From contig NZ_JANIET010000002.1 of NCBI RefSeq assembly GCF_024506435.1, forward strand, positions 496,001 through 560,000: a DNA stretch of 64,000 bases, in the 5' to 3' direction. How positions within the stretch are numbered: position 1 is the first letter of the stretch; each line of letters begins with the position of its first letter. The notes below the pieces were generated by a model, which saw only the letters and a program-made list of their open reading frames with translations, made no database searches and had not been told where the DNA came from. Source of the DNA: Pantoea trifolii (lineage in GTDB: Bacteria; Pseudomonadota; Gammaproteobacteria; Enterobacterales; Enterobacteriaceae). The position numbers and the translations under genes are program-made. Positions 25,656-34,604 of the stretch are shown piece by piece.

Positions 25656-26729
25656 ATGGCATTTCAACAATTCTCTCTGAGCCGCCGCGCGTTATTACGC
25701 GGGCTGGGTCTCTTTAGTGCCGGCGTGGCGGTGAATCCGTTGCTGGGCAGCAAGGTGTTTGCCGATGATAAATCCCTCAAAACTATCAAGCTGGCCTGGG
25801 GACAAACCGCAGTATGTCAGTCACCGATTTCGGTGGCGCTAAAGCAAGGCTTCTTTAAAAAGTACGGTTTGAATGTCGAGCCCGTGAACTTCAGCGGGCC
25901 AACCGATGCGCTGTTACAGGCGATTGCCACCGGCCAGGCCGATGGCGGTATCGGCATGGCGCTGCGCTGGCTGAAGCCGCTGGAGCAGGGTTTTGATGTT
26001 GATCTCACCGTCGGCACGCACGGCGGCTGTATGCGTCTACTCGCCCCGCAGAACAGCGGCATCCGCGATGTGAAAGATCTGGTGGGTAAATCGGTGGCGG
26101 TGAGCGATCAGGCCAGCCCAATTCGCAACTTCTTCGCCATTCAGCTGGCGAAACAGGGCATCGATCCTGATAAGCAGGTCAACTGGCTGCAATATCCACC
26201 CGACCTGTTTGGCGAAGCACTGCGCAAAGGTGAAGTGCAGGCGCTGGCCACCGACGATCCGCAGGGCTGGCTGCTGAAGAAGCAGCACGATCTGGTGGAA
26301 GTGGATAACAACCTGAAAGGCGAATACGCCAGCCTCACTTGCTGCGTGCTGGGCCTGCGTGGCTCGCTGGTGCGTGACGATCCCGCCACCGCGCGCGCTA
26401 TCACCCAGGCGATTGTTGATGCGCAGCAGTGGACCGCCGAACATCCGGAAGAGACGGCGAAAATCTTCCAACCCTTTGTGCCGGGCTCCGTCGCGGTGGA
26501 AGACATTGCCGCGATGCTGAAAGAGCACACTCACAGCCATCACTCCACCGGCGTGCAGCTGCGCAAAGAGGTGGCGGTGTATATCGATGAGCTGAAGAAA
26601 ATCAACGTGATCCGCCCGGATACCGATGCGCAACGCTTCGCCGAGCACTATGTGCCGGAGCTGCTGCCGGCAGAATCTGCCCATCAGCACGCCAGCAACA
26701 TGGCGCACATGAGCAACATGTCCAGCTAA
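25656..26729 (+). CDS. ABC substrate-binding protein, SsuA/NrtA-like, Tat-exported
   Basis: A 357-residue periplasmic binding protein. A twin-arginine signal (SRRALLRGLG, then a hydrophobic stretch, cut near KVFA-DD) suggests folded export through Tat, unusual for sulfonate binding proteins. The body matches the NMT1/SsuA fold (IKLAWGQTAVCQSPISVALKQG). It shares with the second binding protein (28887-29945) the strings GMALRWLKPLEQGFDV, THGGCMRLLA, a CC pair and an HTHSHHS cluster. The C-terminus ends in a His/Met-rich tail (HQHASNMAHMSNMSS). These features hint at metal or thiol binding. The ligand is probably an organosulfur compound, by context. Confidence 0.85.
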   Translation: MAFQQFSLSRRALLRGLGLFSAGVAVNPLLGSKVFADDKSLKTIKLAWGQTAVCQSPISVALKQGFFKKYGLNVEPVNFSGPTDALLQAIATGQADGGIGMALRWLKPLEQGFDVDLTVGTHGGCMRLLAPQNSGIRDVKDLVGKSVAVSDQASPIRNFFAIQLAKQGIDPDKQVNWLQYPPDLFGEALRKGEVQALATDDPQGWLLKKQHDLVEVDNNLKGEYASLTCCVLGLRGSLVRDDPATARAITQAIVDAQQWTAEHPEETAKIFQPFVPGSVAVEDIAAMLKEHTHSHHSTGVQLRKEVAVYIDELKKINVIRPDTDAQRFAEHYVPELLPAESAHQHASNMAHMSNMSS

Positions 26730-26739
26730 GGAGACGATA

Positions 26740-27747
26740 ATGGCCAGTGAAACCCTGACGATTGCCCGCAACCGTGACGTGCCGCGCCGCATTCTACCGG
26801 CGGTTTGGGGTGCGCTCCTGCTGTGGTGGGCGCTGGTAGCGCTGATGGTGGCTGTACCGGATAAGCCGCAGGGTTTTGCCGCCCCGCGCTTTGTGAATGA
26901 AACGCATGAGTTGTTCGCCGCCATCGCGCTTATTCTCAGCGGACTGGCGATTACCTCAGGTCTGTTCCCGCGATTGACGCTACTCGCGCCGCTCAAGCGC
27001 AGCGGTCCGTGGCTGATTGTGCTGGCGCTGCTGATTGGCCTGTGGGAAACCGTCACCGGCAAACTGGCGCTGCTGCCCGCGCCCTTTTTCGCCCCGCCAC
27101 GCGCGCTGGTGGAAGCCTACGCCACCGACTGGCCGCGCCTGCTGGATAGCGTGCTCAATTCGCTGCGTCTGCTGGCTTTCGGCTTTATCTACGGCAGCGT
27201 GGTCGGCTTTATTACCGGCGTGGCGATTGGCTGGTCGCGCGGCTTGGGTTACTGGGTGCATCCGATTCTGCGTTTCCTCGGACCGGTGCCTTCAACTGCG
27301 CTGCTGCCGCTGTCGCTCTACTTCTTCCCGTCGAGCTTCTCGGCGGCGGTATTCCTGATCGCGCTGGCGACCTGGTTCCCGGTGACGGTGCTGACCTGGT
27401 CGGGCGTTTCCAGCGTTGATACGCGTTATTACGATGTGGCGCGCACGCTGGGTGCCAATTCACTGTTCCTTGTGTTGCGCGTAGCGGTACCTGCAGCGCT
27501 GCCGCACCTGTTTGTCGGCCTGTTTATGGGCCTGGGCGCGTCGTTCTCGGTGCTGGTGGCAGCAGAGATGATGGGCGTGAAATCCGGGCTCGGCTGGTAT
27601 TTGCAGTGGGCGCAAGGCTGGGCTGCTTACGCCAATATGTACGCCGCGCTGATTGTGATGGCGCTGCTATTCTCTTCGCTGATCTCCCTGCTGTTCCTGG
27701 TGCGCGATCGCCTGCTGTCATGGCAGCGCAGCGCGGTGAAATGGTAA
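26740..27747 (+). CDS. ABC transporter permease, SsuC/TauC-like
   Basis: A 335-residue inner-membrane permease. The C-terminal 250 residues are the BPD_transp_1 domain, with the coupling motif DVARTLGANSLFLVLRVAVP facing the ATPase. About 80 extra residues at the N-terminus carry two further hydrophobic helices, making it longer than SsuC (about 260). It starts ten bases after the binding-protein stop, so the two are co-transcribed. With the divergent ATPase it forms an importer for sulfonate-like compounds (inferred). Confidence 0.88.
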   Translation: MASETLTIARNRDVPRRILPAVWGALLLWWALVALMVAVPDKPQGFAAPRFVNETHELFAAIALILSGLAITSGLFPRLTLLAPLKRSGPWLIVLALLIGLWETVTGKLALLPAPFFAPPRALVEAYATDWPRLLDSVLNSLRLLAFGFIYGSVVGFITGVAIGWSRGLGYWVHPILRFLGPVPSTALLPLSLYFFPSSFSAAVFLIALATWFPVTVLTWSGVSSVDTRYYDVARTLGANSLFLVLRVAVPAALPHLFVGLFMGLGASFSVLVAAEMMGVKSGLGWYLQWAQGWAAYANMYAALIVMALLFSSLISLLFLVRDRLLSWQRSAVKW

Positions 27748-27750
27748 TTC

Positions 27751-27774
27751 GTAGGGTCGCCACTCATGGCGACC
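27751..27774. repeat. Dispersed palindrome, GTAGG-leading
   Basis: Arms GGTCGCCAC and ATGGCGACC around TC, preceded by GTAG. It begins four bases after the permease stop and ends 22 bases before the cysteine synthase start. Confidence 0.88.
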
Positions 27775-27796
27775 GCCCCCACACATGAGGTCGATT

Positions 27797-28846
27797 ATGG
27801 CTGCAAAAATTTCTGCTTCTATCACTGAACTGATTGGCAACACGCCGCTGCTGCGCCTGTCTCGCTACGCGCAGCAGCAAGAGATTCAGGCGGATTTGGT
27901 CGCTAAACTCGAACTGTTTAATCCCAATCACAGCGTCAAAGATCGCATCGCCCTCAGCATGATTGAAGCCGCCGAACGCAACGGCATTATCCAGCCCGGC
28001 GATACGCTGGTTGAAACCACCAGCGGCAATACCGGTATTGGGTTAGCGGCGATTGCGGCGGCCAAAGGTTACAAGTTCCGCGTTTACATCAATGATTTCG
28101 TCAGCATCGAACGCAGCCAGATTATTCAGGCGTACGGCGCCGAAGTGGTGCCGTTCAGCACCATAGAAGGATTTAAGGAATTCTACGACGCCAGCAACGG
28201 CGATTTTGTCGCCGCCACTAAATGGCTGGCCGAGCAGGTTACTGCGGCGGAACCGGAAGTGCATTTTCTGCTGCAGCTGGATAATCCGGCCAATCCGGCG
28301 GTGCATGAGCGCACCACCGGGCCAGAGATCTGGCGCGACAGCGGCGGCGAGCTGGATATCTTCATCGCCGCCGTCGGCACCGGCGGCACGCTCTCCGGCA
28401 GCGGACGCTATCTCAAACAGCAGCATCCGGGTTTGCAGGTGATCGCCGTCGAGCCGGGCGTGGGTTCCCAGCCGAGCGAATTGCGTCCCGATCCGCTGGA
28501 GATCACCGGCGTACATGCGTTTAGCAACCAGACGCCGGAGCGCATTCCTGCCAATCTTGATCACCGCGTTTACGATGAGGTGATCGCGGTGGAAACCTGG
28601 CAGGCATACACGGCGGCGCGGCAGCTGGCGCTGAGCGAAGGCGTGCTGGTGGGCGATTCGTCCGGCGCGGTGTTGTGGGCGGCACAACAGGTCGCGGCGC
28701 GACCGGAGAATCGCGGCAAGCGTATTGTGGTGTTGCTGGCCGACGGCGGCAGCAGTTATTTGACCACCCAGCTGTTCGCGCATCAGGTGCCAGCGGAATC
28801 GCTGAAGCTGGCGAGCGCCGTGCAAACCTCAAGGAAAATCGCCTAA
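27797..28846 (+). CDS. Cysteine synthase (O-acetylserine sulfhydrylase family)
   Basis: A 349-residue fold-type II PLP enzyme. The Schiff-base Lys is in NPNHSVKDRIALS (about residue 43), the phosphate-binding loop is TSGNTGIG, and a second glycine-rich loop is GTGGTLSGSG. It would join sulfide (or another sulfur nucleophile) to O-acetylserine to make cysteine. It is somewhat longer than CysK/CysM (about 300-323). GAGG before 27797 supports this ATG over that at 27785. Lying between importer genes and a monooxygenase, it probably assimilates the sulfur released from imported organosulfur compounds; a role in beta-substituted alanine metabolism is also possible. Confidence 0.88.
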   Translation: MAAKISASITELIGNTPLLRLSRYAQQQEIQADLVAKLELFNPNHSVKDRIALSMIEAAERNGIIQPGDTLVETTSGNTGIGLAAIAAAKGYKFRVYINDFVSIERSQIIQAYGAEVVPFSTIEGFKEFYDASNGDFVAATKWLAEQVTAAEPEVHFLLQLDNPANPAVHERTTGPEIWRDSGGELDIFIAAVGTGGTLSGSGRYLKQQHPGLQVIAVEPGVGSQPSELRPDPLEITGVHAFSNQTPERIPANLDHRVYDEVIAVETWQAYTAARQLALSEGVLVGDSSGAVLWAAQQVAARPENRGKRIVVLLADGGSSYLTTQLFAHQVPAESLKLASAVQTSRKIA

Positions 28847-28850
28847 TCGT

Positions 28851-28874
28851 GTAGGGTCGCCATTCATGGCGACC
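28851..28874. repeat. Dispersed palindrome, GTAGG-leading
   Basis: Perfect arms GGTCGCCAT and ATGGCGACC around TC. It separates the convergent ends of the cysteine synthase and the second binding protein, five bases after the former's stop. Confidence 0.9.
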
Positions 28875-28886
28875 TGAATTTTCCTT

Positions 28887-29945
28887 CTAAACCAACACGT
28901 TGCTGGTAATCCCTTTGGCAAACAGCAGCGAATCGGTTTCCGGTCGTAACACGTTGATCGCCTTCAAATCGCGCGCATACACGTCGATCTCATTCACAAA
29001 CGCATTCCCCACCGAATAGTGTCCGTGCGTATGGGTTTTCAAAACGCTGGCGATCTCCTGCGGCGTGGTGTTGAGCGCCTGGCCGTTAAACTCACTGCCA
29101 ATCGCTTCCGGATGTTTGGCCGCATAGGCATGTGCCTGCAAAATTGCGTGGGTGATCGCGGCCGCCACTTCCGGCTGTTCGCGAATCAAGCTGCCGCGCG
29201 TGCCCACCACACAGCAACTCAGTTTGGCGTACTCATCCATTAAATTGGTGCCAATCTCACGGTAGCCCTGCTTCTGGGTTAAGCGCCACATCACCGGATC
29301 GGAACCGCTAGCGGCCTGAATTTCGCCCTTCTCCAGCACCATCGGCAGCAAATCCTGCGGGAACACGCGCCAGTCGACATCGGTATTGGGATCGACGCCG
29401 TGCTTTTTCAGCATCAGCGAAAAAAAGTTTTTATCCGCGCCCGCCATGTCAGTAACGCCGATGGTTTTGCCTTTCAGCTGTTCCAGCGTGGTTGGCCCGC
29501 CATCACGCGCCAACAGGCGCATACAGCCGCCGTGCGTGCCCGCAGTAAGTTTCACATCAAAGCCCTGTTCCAGCGCTTTCAGCCAACGTAGCGCCATGCC
29601 GATGGCGGCTTCGGCTTTGCCGGTGGCGATGGATTCCAGCAGCAATTCGGTTGAGTTGCCGAAGTTAACAAACTCCACTTCCAGGTTGTGAGCTTTGAAG
29701 AAGCTATGCTGATCGGCCACCACAACCGGTGCAAGACAGATGGCGTTGAGATTCACTGCCAGACGCACATGTGTCGGCTTCGCCAGCGCCCATTTTCCTG
29801 GGCCCCCTTGCAGTAAATCGCCAGGCATCTGCATGCCCGCCATATGCTCTTCGGCAAACACGCGGCCCGGTAAGGTTGCCGCCATCGCCGCGGCGGCTGA
29901 ATATCCCAGAAAATGCCGACGGGAAACTAAATAATTATTTGGCAT
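28887..29945 (-). CDS. Second SsuA/NrtA-like binding protein, Tat-exported
   Basis: A 352-residue paralogue of the protein at 25656-26729. It also has a twin-arginine signal (SRRHFLGYSAAAAMAATLPG). The mature start has a Met-rich segment (EEHMAGMQMPGD). Shared features are GMALRWLKALEQGFDV, THGGCMRLLA, SCCVVGTRGSLIRE and HTHGHYS. No permease is adjacent on this strand, so it probably feeds the same permease/ATPase pair with a different ligand. A diverged copy on the opposite side of the operon suggests an old gene duplication. Confidence 0.85.
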   Translation of the reverse strand: MPNNYLVSRRHFLGYSAAAAMAATLPGRVFAEEHMAGMQMPGDLLQGGPGKWALAKPTHVRLAVNLNAICLAPVVVADQHSFFKAHNLEVEFVNFGNSTELLLESIATGKAEAAIGMALRWLKALEQGFDVKLTAGTHGGCMRLLARDGGPTTLEQLKGKTIGVTDMAGADKNFFSLMLKKHGVDPNTDVDWRVFPQDLLPMVLEKGEIQAASGSDPVMWRLTQKQGYREIGTNLMDEYAKLSCCVVGTRGSLIREQPEVAAAITHAILQAHAYAAKHPEAIGSEFNGQALNTTPQEIASVLKTHTHGHYSVGNAFVNEIDVYARDLKAINVLRPETDSLLFAKGITSNVLV

Positions 29946-30145
29946 TAAATAACTCCCAAAAATAAATGCAGGTGAAGTTGCTAACCCTATTTAATGGGTT
30001 ACGTAGAAACAGCCATTGCAAATTAACACTTCAACCGGCGGCAGAATTATGCCGATTCCGCATGTATATAGCCGGTTTATTGCTTTTACAGCGGTGGTAG
30101 AAATGGAAACAATTAAGCCTGATTTGATCAGGGAATTAATAACGT

Positions 30146-31294
30146 ATGGCAAATAACCCGCCCATTCTGACTGAAATATTGCCAGTGATTATTCAGGCTT
30201 TAGAAAAAGACGCTGAAGAGGTTGATCGCAGCGGCGAATTTCCCAAAACAGCTTTTCGTGTGTTGCAGCAGCATGGCTTGCTGCACTTCGTATTGCCGAC
30301 TGCGTCGGGCGGCAGCGGCGGCGATTTGCTGGCAAGCCAGGCGATTATCCAGGCCGTGGCGCGCAGCGAACCTTCTGCCGCGCTGATCCTCATCATGCAG
30401 TATCTCAACACGCGCCGCCTCGACGACAGCTCAAACTGGCCAGATGCGGTGCGACGTAAGGTGGCGGAGAGTGTGATTCGCGACGGTGCGCTGATCAATG
30501 CGCTGCGCGTCGAACCGGAATTAGGCACGCCCGCGCGCGGCGGATTGCCCGCTACCCGCGCACGCCGCACTTCTGAAGGCTGGCGCATCAGCGGCGAGAA
30601 GATTTACTCCACCGGCAGCTATGGACTGAGCTGGTTTCTGGTGTGGGCCAGCAGCGACGATGCCGATCCGCTGGTCGGCGGCTATCTGGTGCCGGCCAAC
30701 GCGCCCGGCATCCACATTATTGATGAGTGGGATCACCTCGGCATGCGCGGCACCTGTAGCCATCGTGTGGTGCTGGACGAGGTGCTGATCCCGCTCGATC
30801 ACGCGGTCAACGTCGCGCCGTGGAGCACGCCGCGACCCGGCCTCAACGAAGAGGAATCGCTGTGGATGGCGGTGCTGCTCGGTTCGTTGTACGACGCCAT
30901 TGCGCATAGCGCACGCGACTGGTTTATCGCCTTTTTGCAGCAGCGCGTGCCGGCCAATCTTGGCGCACCGCTGGCATCATTGCCACGCTTCCAGGAGCTG
31001 GTTGGCCGCATCGATACGCTGCTGTTTACTAATCAAACCCTGCTGAGCAGCGCTGCACAAGGCCACGTAGCCAGCGGGCATGCCGCGCAAGTTAAACAGG
31101 TGGTAACCGAAAACGCCATTCGCAGCGTGCAGCTGATGGTGGAGAGCATCGGTAATCACGCGCTGACGCGCCACCTTCCGTTACAACGTCACCTGCGTAA
31201 CGTGCTATGCGGCCGCATTCATACGCCACAGGACGACGCCATTTTCACTTCAGTGGGTAAATTGGCACTGTCTGCAGAGAGCAATTCATCATGA
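30146..31294 (+). CDS. Acyl-CoA-dehydrogenase-fold monooxygenase (SfnB/DszC-like)
   Basis: A 382-residue protein with the acyl-CoA dehydrogenase fold: helical N-domain (to about 115), beta-domain (SGEKIYSTGSYGLSWFLVWA) and C-terminal helical domain. The general base Glu of true acyl-CoA dehydrogenases is not evident. Relatives found next to sulfonate importers, such as SfnB and DszC, use reduced flavin to oxidise sulfur compounds. I infer a reduced-flavin-dependent desulfurising monooxygenase. It follows the second binding protein divergently by 200 bases. The substrate is unknown. Confidence 0.78.
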   Translation: MANNPPILTEILPVIIQALEKDAEEVDRSGEFPKTAFRVLQQHGLLHFVLPTASGGSGGDLLASQAIIQAVARSEPSAALILIMQYLNTRRLDDSSNWPDAVRRKVAESVIRDGALINALRVEPELGTPARGGLPATRARRTSEGWRISGEKIYSTGSYGLSWFLVWASSDDADPLVGGYLVPANAPGIHIIDEWDHLGMRGTCSHRVVLDEVLIPLDHAVNVAPWSTPRPGLNEEESLWMAVLLGSLYDAIAHSARDWFIAFLQQRVPANLGAPLASLPRFQELVGRIDTLLFTNQTLLSSAAQGHVASGHAAQVKQVVTENAIRSVQLMVESIGNHALTRHLPLQRHLRNVLCGRIHTPQDDAIFTSVGKLALSAESNSS

Positions 31295-31322
31295 CGCTGA
31301 AATTCATGAATCTGGTTGGGGA

Positions 31323-31342
31323 GGTCGCCATAAATGGCGACC
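31323..31342. repeat. Dispersed palindrome without tail
   Basis: Perfect arms GGTCGCCAT and ATGGCGACC around AA, 28 bases after the monooxygenase stop and between convergent genes. Confidence 0.85.
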
Positions 31343-31398
31343 GAAGGATTGGCGAGATTCTCCGCTGGATGCGCAATCCTGCACACCCAGCATTTTCA

Positions 31399-33597
31399 TC
31401 AGAAACGATAGGTCGCCGAGACTGAGAAATTACGTGGCTCGCCGTACACGATGCCGCCGTTACCGACGTTGTTGTCGTACTCTTTGTCAAACAGGTTGTT
31501 GATGTTGGCCTGCAGCGAGACATTTTTAGTGACATCGTAGCGTGCGAACAGATCAACCAGCGAGTAGCTGCCCTGACGTGCGCGCCAGGTACCATTGCCT
31601 TCCGGACCGGTAACATCGGTGTAAGTCTTCGACTGCCAGGTTACGCCACCGCCAAGAGTCAACTCATCCAGCATTGGCAAGCGATAGCTGGTAAACAAGT
31701 TGAACGAGGTGCGCGGCAGCTGAGAATTGTAATTCTCGCCTTCGCGATCTTCCGCCACATAGCTGGTGCCACCAAAGGTCATCTGCCAGTTATCAGTCAG
31801 CGCGCCGTTCACTTCGAACTCTACGCCACGGCTGACAACGCCATTTTTACCTTCGTAGACGGTAATATTGTTGATCGTCTCGCCGGTCGCTTCGCCGACG
31901 TTATCCAGTTCGGTGCGGAACACAGAAATAGACGTGGTCAGGCGGCTGTTAAACCAGTCTGATTTCACACCCGCTTCGTAGTTCTTGCCAATCACCGGTG
32001 CCAGGAAGGCTCCAGTTGCATCCTGATAATCCTGCGGCTGGAACACCGAGGTGTAACTGGCATACGCGGACCAGTTGTCGTAGAAGTCCCAAATCACACC
32101 ACCGTACGGCGTGATGTTGTTCTTCTCCATCTCTTCGCTCAGCGTTTGACGATTCCAGTTGGTATAACGCGCGCCCAGAATCACATGCAGCGGATCGGCC
32201 AGCGAGATGCGCGTTGCCAGATAGGCAGATTTCTGACGCACCAGCTGCGTGTCCGATGCCGGTTCACGCGGGCTCCAGTCGGATTCCGGGAAATTACCGT
32301 TGTAATCGTAGAAGTTGCCCAGTTGCGCCGGAGAGATGTTGGTCCAGGCGCTGTAATATTTGTTGTCCTGACGGCTGTAATTCACGCCGAACATCAGCTC
32401 ATGCTGACGGCCAAACATCTCGTAAGGACCGCTGGCGAAGGCATCCACCGCATCCACTTTACGCTTGCCGGTGTTGTAGCCGGTGCCGCCAACTGCGTCA
32501 TAGTTGTAAAACGCCGGATACTGATTGACCGCAATGCCGGTGTCTTTATTGATATAGCCATCGATATACAGCTGCTTACTGTCGAGGAACATCTCATTGT
32601 GTGTGCCGTTAAGCGTGACGTTCCAGCCGTTATCAAAGTTCTGCTGCAGGTTAACAAAGACTTTTTTGTTTTCTTTGTTGTTGTAAGCCCAATCTGGCGC
32701 GGTGTTGTAACCACGACGAAGCTTGACTTGTGAACCGTCGGTGTACCAGCGCGGAGAACCGCCCCACATGGTTGAATCGGTATTGACCTGCGAGAACTCA
32801 TAGCCAACAGATAATTTGGTGGAGTCAGTCAGGTCGGCATCAACCACGCCATAGACGAACTTTTTATCTGCGCCGTAGCGTTCAATAAAGCTGTTTCTAT
32901 CTTCATAACCCGCCACCAGGCGACCACGCACGTTACCTTCGGCGGACAGCGGCGCAGAGAGATCGGCAACATAACGCTGTTTGTTCCAGCTGCCATAGCT
33001 GGCTGAAACGCTGCCGGTGAACTCTTTGCTGTCGGCGTGCTTGCGCACCATGTTGATCGAAGCAGAGGGATTGCCTGGGCCAGTCAGCAAGCCGGTAGCA
33101 CCGCGCACTACTTCAACGCGCTCATACAGCGCCATATCACTCTGCGCATCGCCGAGGTTCCAGCGTGAGGCGAAGGCGGTGGGAATGCCATCGGTCATAT
33201 AGTTGTCGATCAGGAAACCGCGCGAATAGTAGTTGGTGCGATCCATATCGGAAGAGACGCCGTGGATGCCGGTGGTGTTTTTCAGCACATCGTTCAGCGA
33301 TTGCAGCTGTTGGTCTTCCATACGCTGCTTGCTGACGATCGAAACCGATTGCGGAATATCGCGCGCGGTGAGCGCCATTTTGGTCCCGGCACGCGTCACC
33401 GGCACGCTGTAATCCTGTGCCGCCTGCTGTTGCTGATCTGCGCTAGCGCTGGCATCAACGTTCAGTGTCTGTTCGGTGTTGGTGGTCTCTGCTGCCTGCG
33501 CGATACCCGACGCAACCATCATAGCCAGTAAAGAGAGACGCAACGCACGCTGCGGGGCATTGCCGGGTTTCCTGACGCGCAAATCTTCGAGAGACAT
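31399..33597 (-). CDS. TonB-dependent outer-membrane receptor
   Basis: A 732-residue receptor of the siderophore-receptor (FhuE/FoxA/PupA-like) branch. A signal peptide (LSLLAMMVASGIAQA) is followed by a plug domain (ARDIPQSVSIVSKQRMEDQQ; SGRGFL-like region at TNYYSRGFLIDNYMTDG) and a 22-strand barrel ending in the aromatic residue of YRF. The start at 33597 has TGAGGAA upstream; a TTG four codons earlier is less likely. No Fur box is evident upstream. Because it lies within the sulfur importer cluster, it may bring an organosulfur compound and not iron across the outer membrane; this is inference. Confidence 0.9.
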   Translation of the reverse strand: MSLEDLRVRKPGNAPQRALRLSLLAMMVASGIAQAAETTNTEQTLNVDASASADQQQQAAQDYSVPVTRAGTKMALTARDIPQSVSIVSKQRMEDQQLQSLNDVLKNTTGIHGVSSDMDRTNYYSRGFLIDNYMTDGIPTAFASRWNLGDAQSDMALYERVEVVRGATGLLTGPGNPSASINMVRKHADSKEFTGSVSASYGSWNKQRYVADLSAPLSAEGNVRGRLVAGYEDRNSFIERYGADKKFVYGVVDADLTDSTKLSVGYEFSQVNTDSTMWGGSPRWYTDGSQVKLRRGYNTAPDWAYNNKENKKVFVNLQQNFDNGWNVTLNGTHNEMFLDSKQLYIDGYINKDTGIAVNQYPAFYNYDAVGGTGYNTGKRKVDAVDAFASGPYEMFGRQHELMFGVNYSRQDNKYYSAWTNISPAQLGNFYDYNGNFPESDWSPREPASDTQLVRQKSAYLATRISLADPLHVILGARYTNWNRQTLSEEMEKNNITPYGGVIWDFYDNWSAYASYTSVFQPQDYQDATGAFLAPVIGKNYEAGVKSDWFNSRLTTSISVFRTELDNVGEATGETINNITVYEGKNGVVSRGVEFEVNGALTDNWQMTFGGTSYVAEDREGENYNSQLPRTSFNLFTSYRLPMLDELTLGGGVTWQSKTYTDVTGPEGNGTWRARQGSYSLVDLFARYDVTKNVSLQANINNLFDKEYDNNVGNGGIVYGEPRNFSVSATYRF

Positions 33598-34136
33598 ACC
33601 ATTCCTCAATCAACTTTTCGTTATTTTTTTGCGGCACCGCTGCTGACGTCTGAAAGAGGAACGACAGTAAGGAAGCCGTTAAGAAAGCAAATGAGAAATA
33701 TACGCATTAAGGTTTACAATGCAAGAAATTGTTACCGGTTTACTGACACTTTTACACTTGGTGAAACGCCTTATTCTTCAACGAGTAATAGTTGATAAGC
33801 GTTATTTTCAGGAAGGTTCATGCAGGGATTTTCGTCAACTATGTGAAATTGAACAGATTCCAGCACGCATCAGATTTGTAGGGTCGCCATTCATGGCGAC
33901 CTTCACATACATCGCATTAAAATGCTGAATAATGCAGCAACTATTATTCTCATTACTCAAAAACATAACGTGAATAAGCCAAACAGCTTGAAAACGCGTC
34001 AGCCAATATAAAGAAACATCTGATCACCCGGATATTTTCCGGACAATTCTGTCTGGAACAGATTATTTTAATTTGCCAAAAAATCTCGTAGAATGCTCTC
34101 CTTTACACCAGTCAAATAAGTAATAAGGATTTATTC
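33598..34136. other. Gap upstream of the H-NS gene
   Basis: About 540 bases between divergent genes without a supported gene. It includes a palindromic repeat copy (33878-33901) and the promoter region of the H-NS family gene, with a TAGAAT hexamer at 34089-34094 and AAGGAT before the start. A CCGGA/TCCGG inverted repeat lies at 34028-34042. A 69-codon frame at 33719-33928 overlaps the repeat and has no coding look. Confidence 0.5.
33878..33901. repeat. Dispersed palindrome, GTAGG-leading
   Basis: Perfect arms GGTCGCCAT and ATGGCGACC around TC, preceded by GTAG. It is isolated in a long gap between divergent genes, unlike most copies, which follow a stop codon. Confidence 0.9.
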
Positions 34137-34538
34137 ATGAGCGATGCACTTAACGCATTGAACAATCTTCGCACGTTGCGTGCCGAAGCACGTAATATTG
34201 AGGTTACAGCATTAGAAGAGATGCTGGAAAAATTCGCCGTGGTAGTCGCAGAACGCCGTGAAGAAGCGGAAGCAGAAATTGCAGCCCAGCGCGAAAAAGA
34301 AGAAAAACTGGCGCTGTACAAAGAGATGTTGTTGAAAGACGGTATCGATATTAGTGACCTGTCGCAATTAAATACCCAGGAAAGCAAACCTAAGTCGAAA
34401 CGCGCGCCGCGTCCCGCAAAGTATAAGTTCATCGACGAACAGGGTAACGAGAAATTGTGGACCGGCCAGGGCCGCACGCCTTCCCCGATTAAAGCCGCAC
34501 TGGAAGCTGGCGGTTCGATGGATGATTTCCTGATTTAA
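34137..34538 (+). CDS. H-NS family nucleoid protein
   Basis: A 133-residue DNA-binding protein of the H-NS/StpA family. The N-terminal coiled coil (NNLRTLRAEARNIEVTALEE) mediates dimers and oligomers. The C-terminal domain contains the minor-groove AT-hook-like loop TGQGRTPSPIKAAL (about residues 109-122), with the QGR motif intact. It silences AT-rich and foreign DNA. It resembles H-NS but differs at many positions (an H-NS of E. coli has 137 residues), so it could be the main hns or an StpA-like paralogue. AAGGAT precedes the ATG. A strong bidirectional terminator follows. Confidence 0.93.
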   Translation: MSDALNALNNLRTLRAEARNIEVTALEEMLEKFAVVVAERREEAEAEIAAQREKEEKLALYKEMLLKDGIDISDLSQLNTQESKPKSKRAPRPAKYKFIDEQGNEKLWTGQGRTPSPIKAALEAGGSMDDFLI

Positions 34539-34570
34539 TCGGCGCATGCAGTACAAAGTGTGAACATGAA

Positions 34571-34599
34571 AACGCAGCGCAAGTGCTGCGTTTTTTTTT
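34571..34599. terminator. Bidirectional terminator
   Basis: Arms AACGCAGC and GCTGCGTT around a six-base loop with nine T on the plus side and AAAA on the other side. It lies between the convergent H-NS and nucleosidase genes, 32 bases after one stop and 5 bases after the other. Confidence 0.9.
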
Positions 34600-34604
34600 A
34601 CTTA

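Noticed and set aside
26037..27062. 341-codon open frame opposite the binding protein and permease genes
   Set aside because: Antisense shadow caused by high-GC codon bias; composition is Arg/His-rich without recognisable domains.
31471..33202. Long open frames opposite the TonB receptor gene, such as 32146-32733
   Set aside because: They are antisense to a clearly coding gene and show no family features.
33719..33928. 69-codon frame downstream of the TonB receptor promoter
   Set aside because: It includes the dispersed palindrome inside the frame and has no ribosome site.
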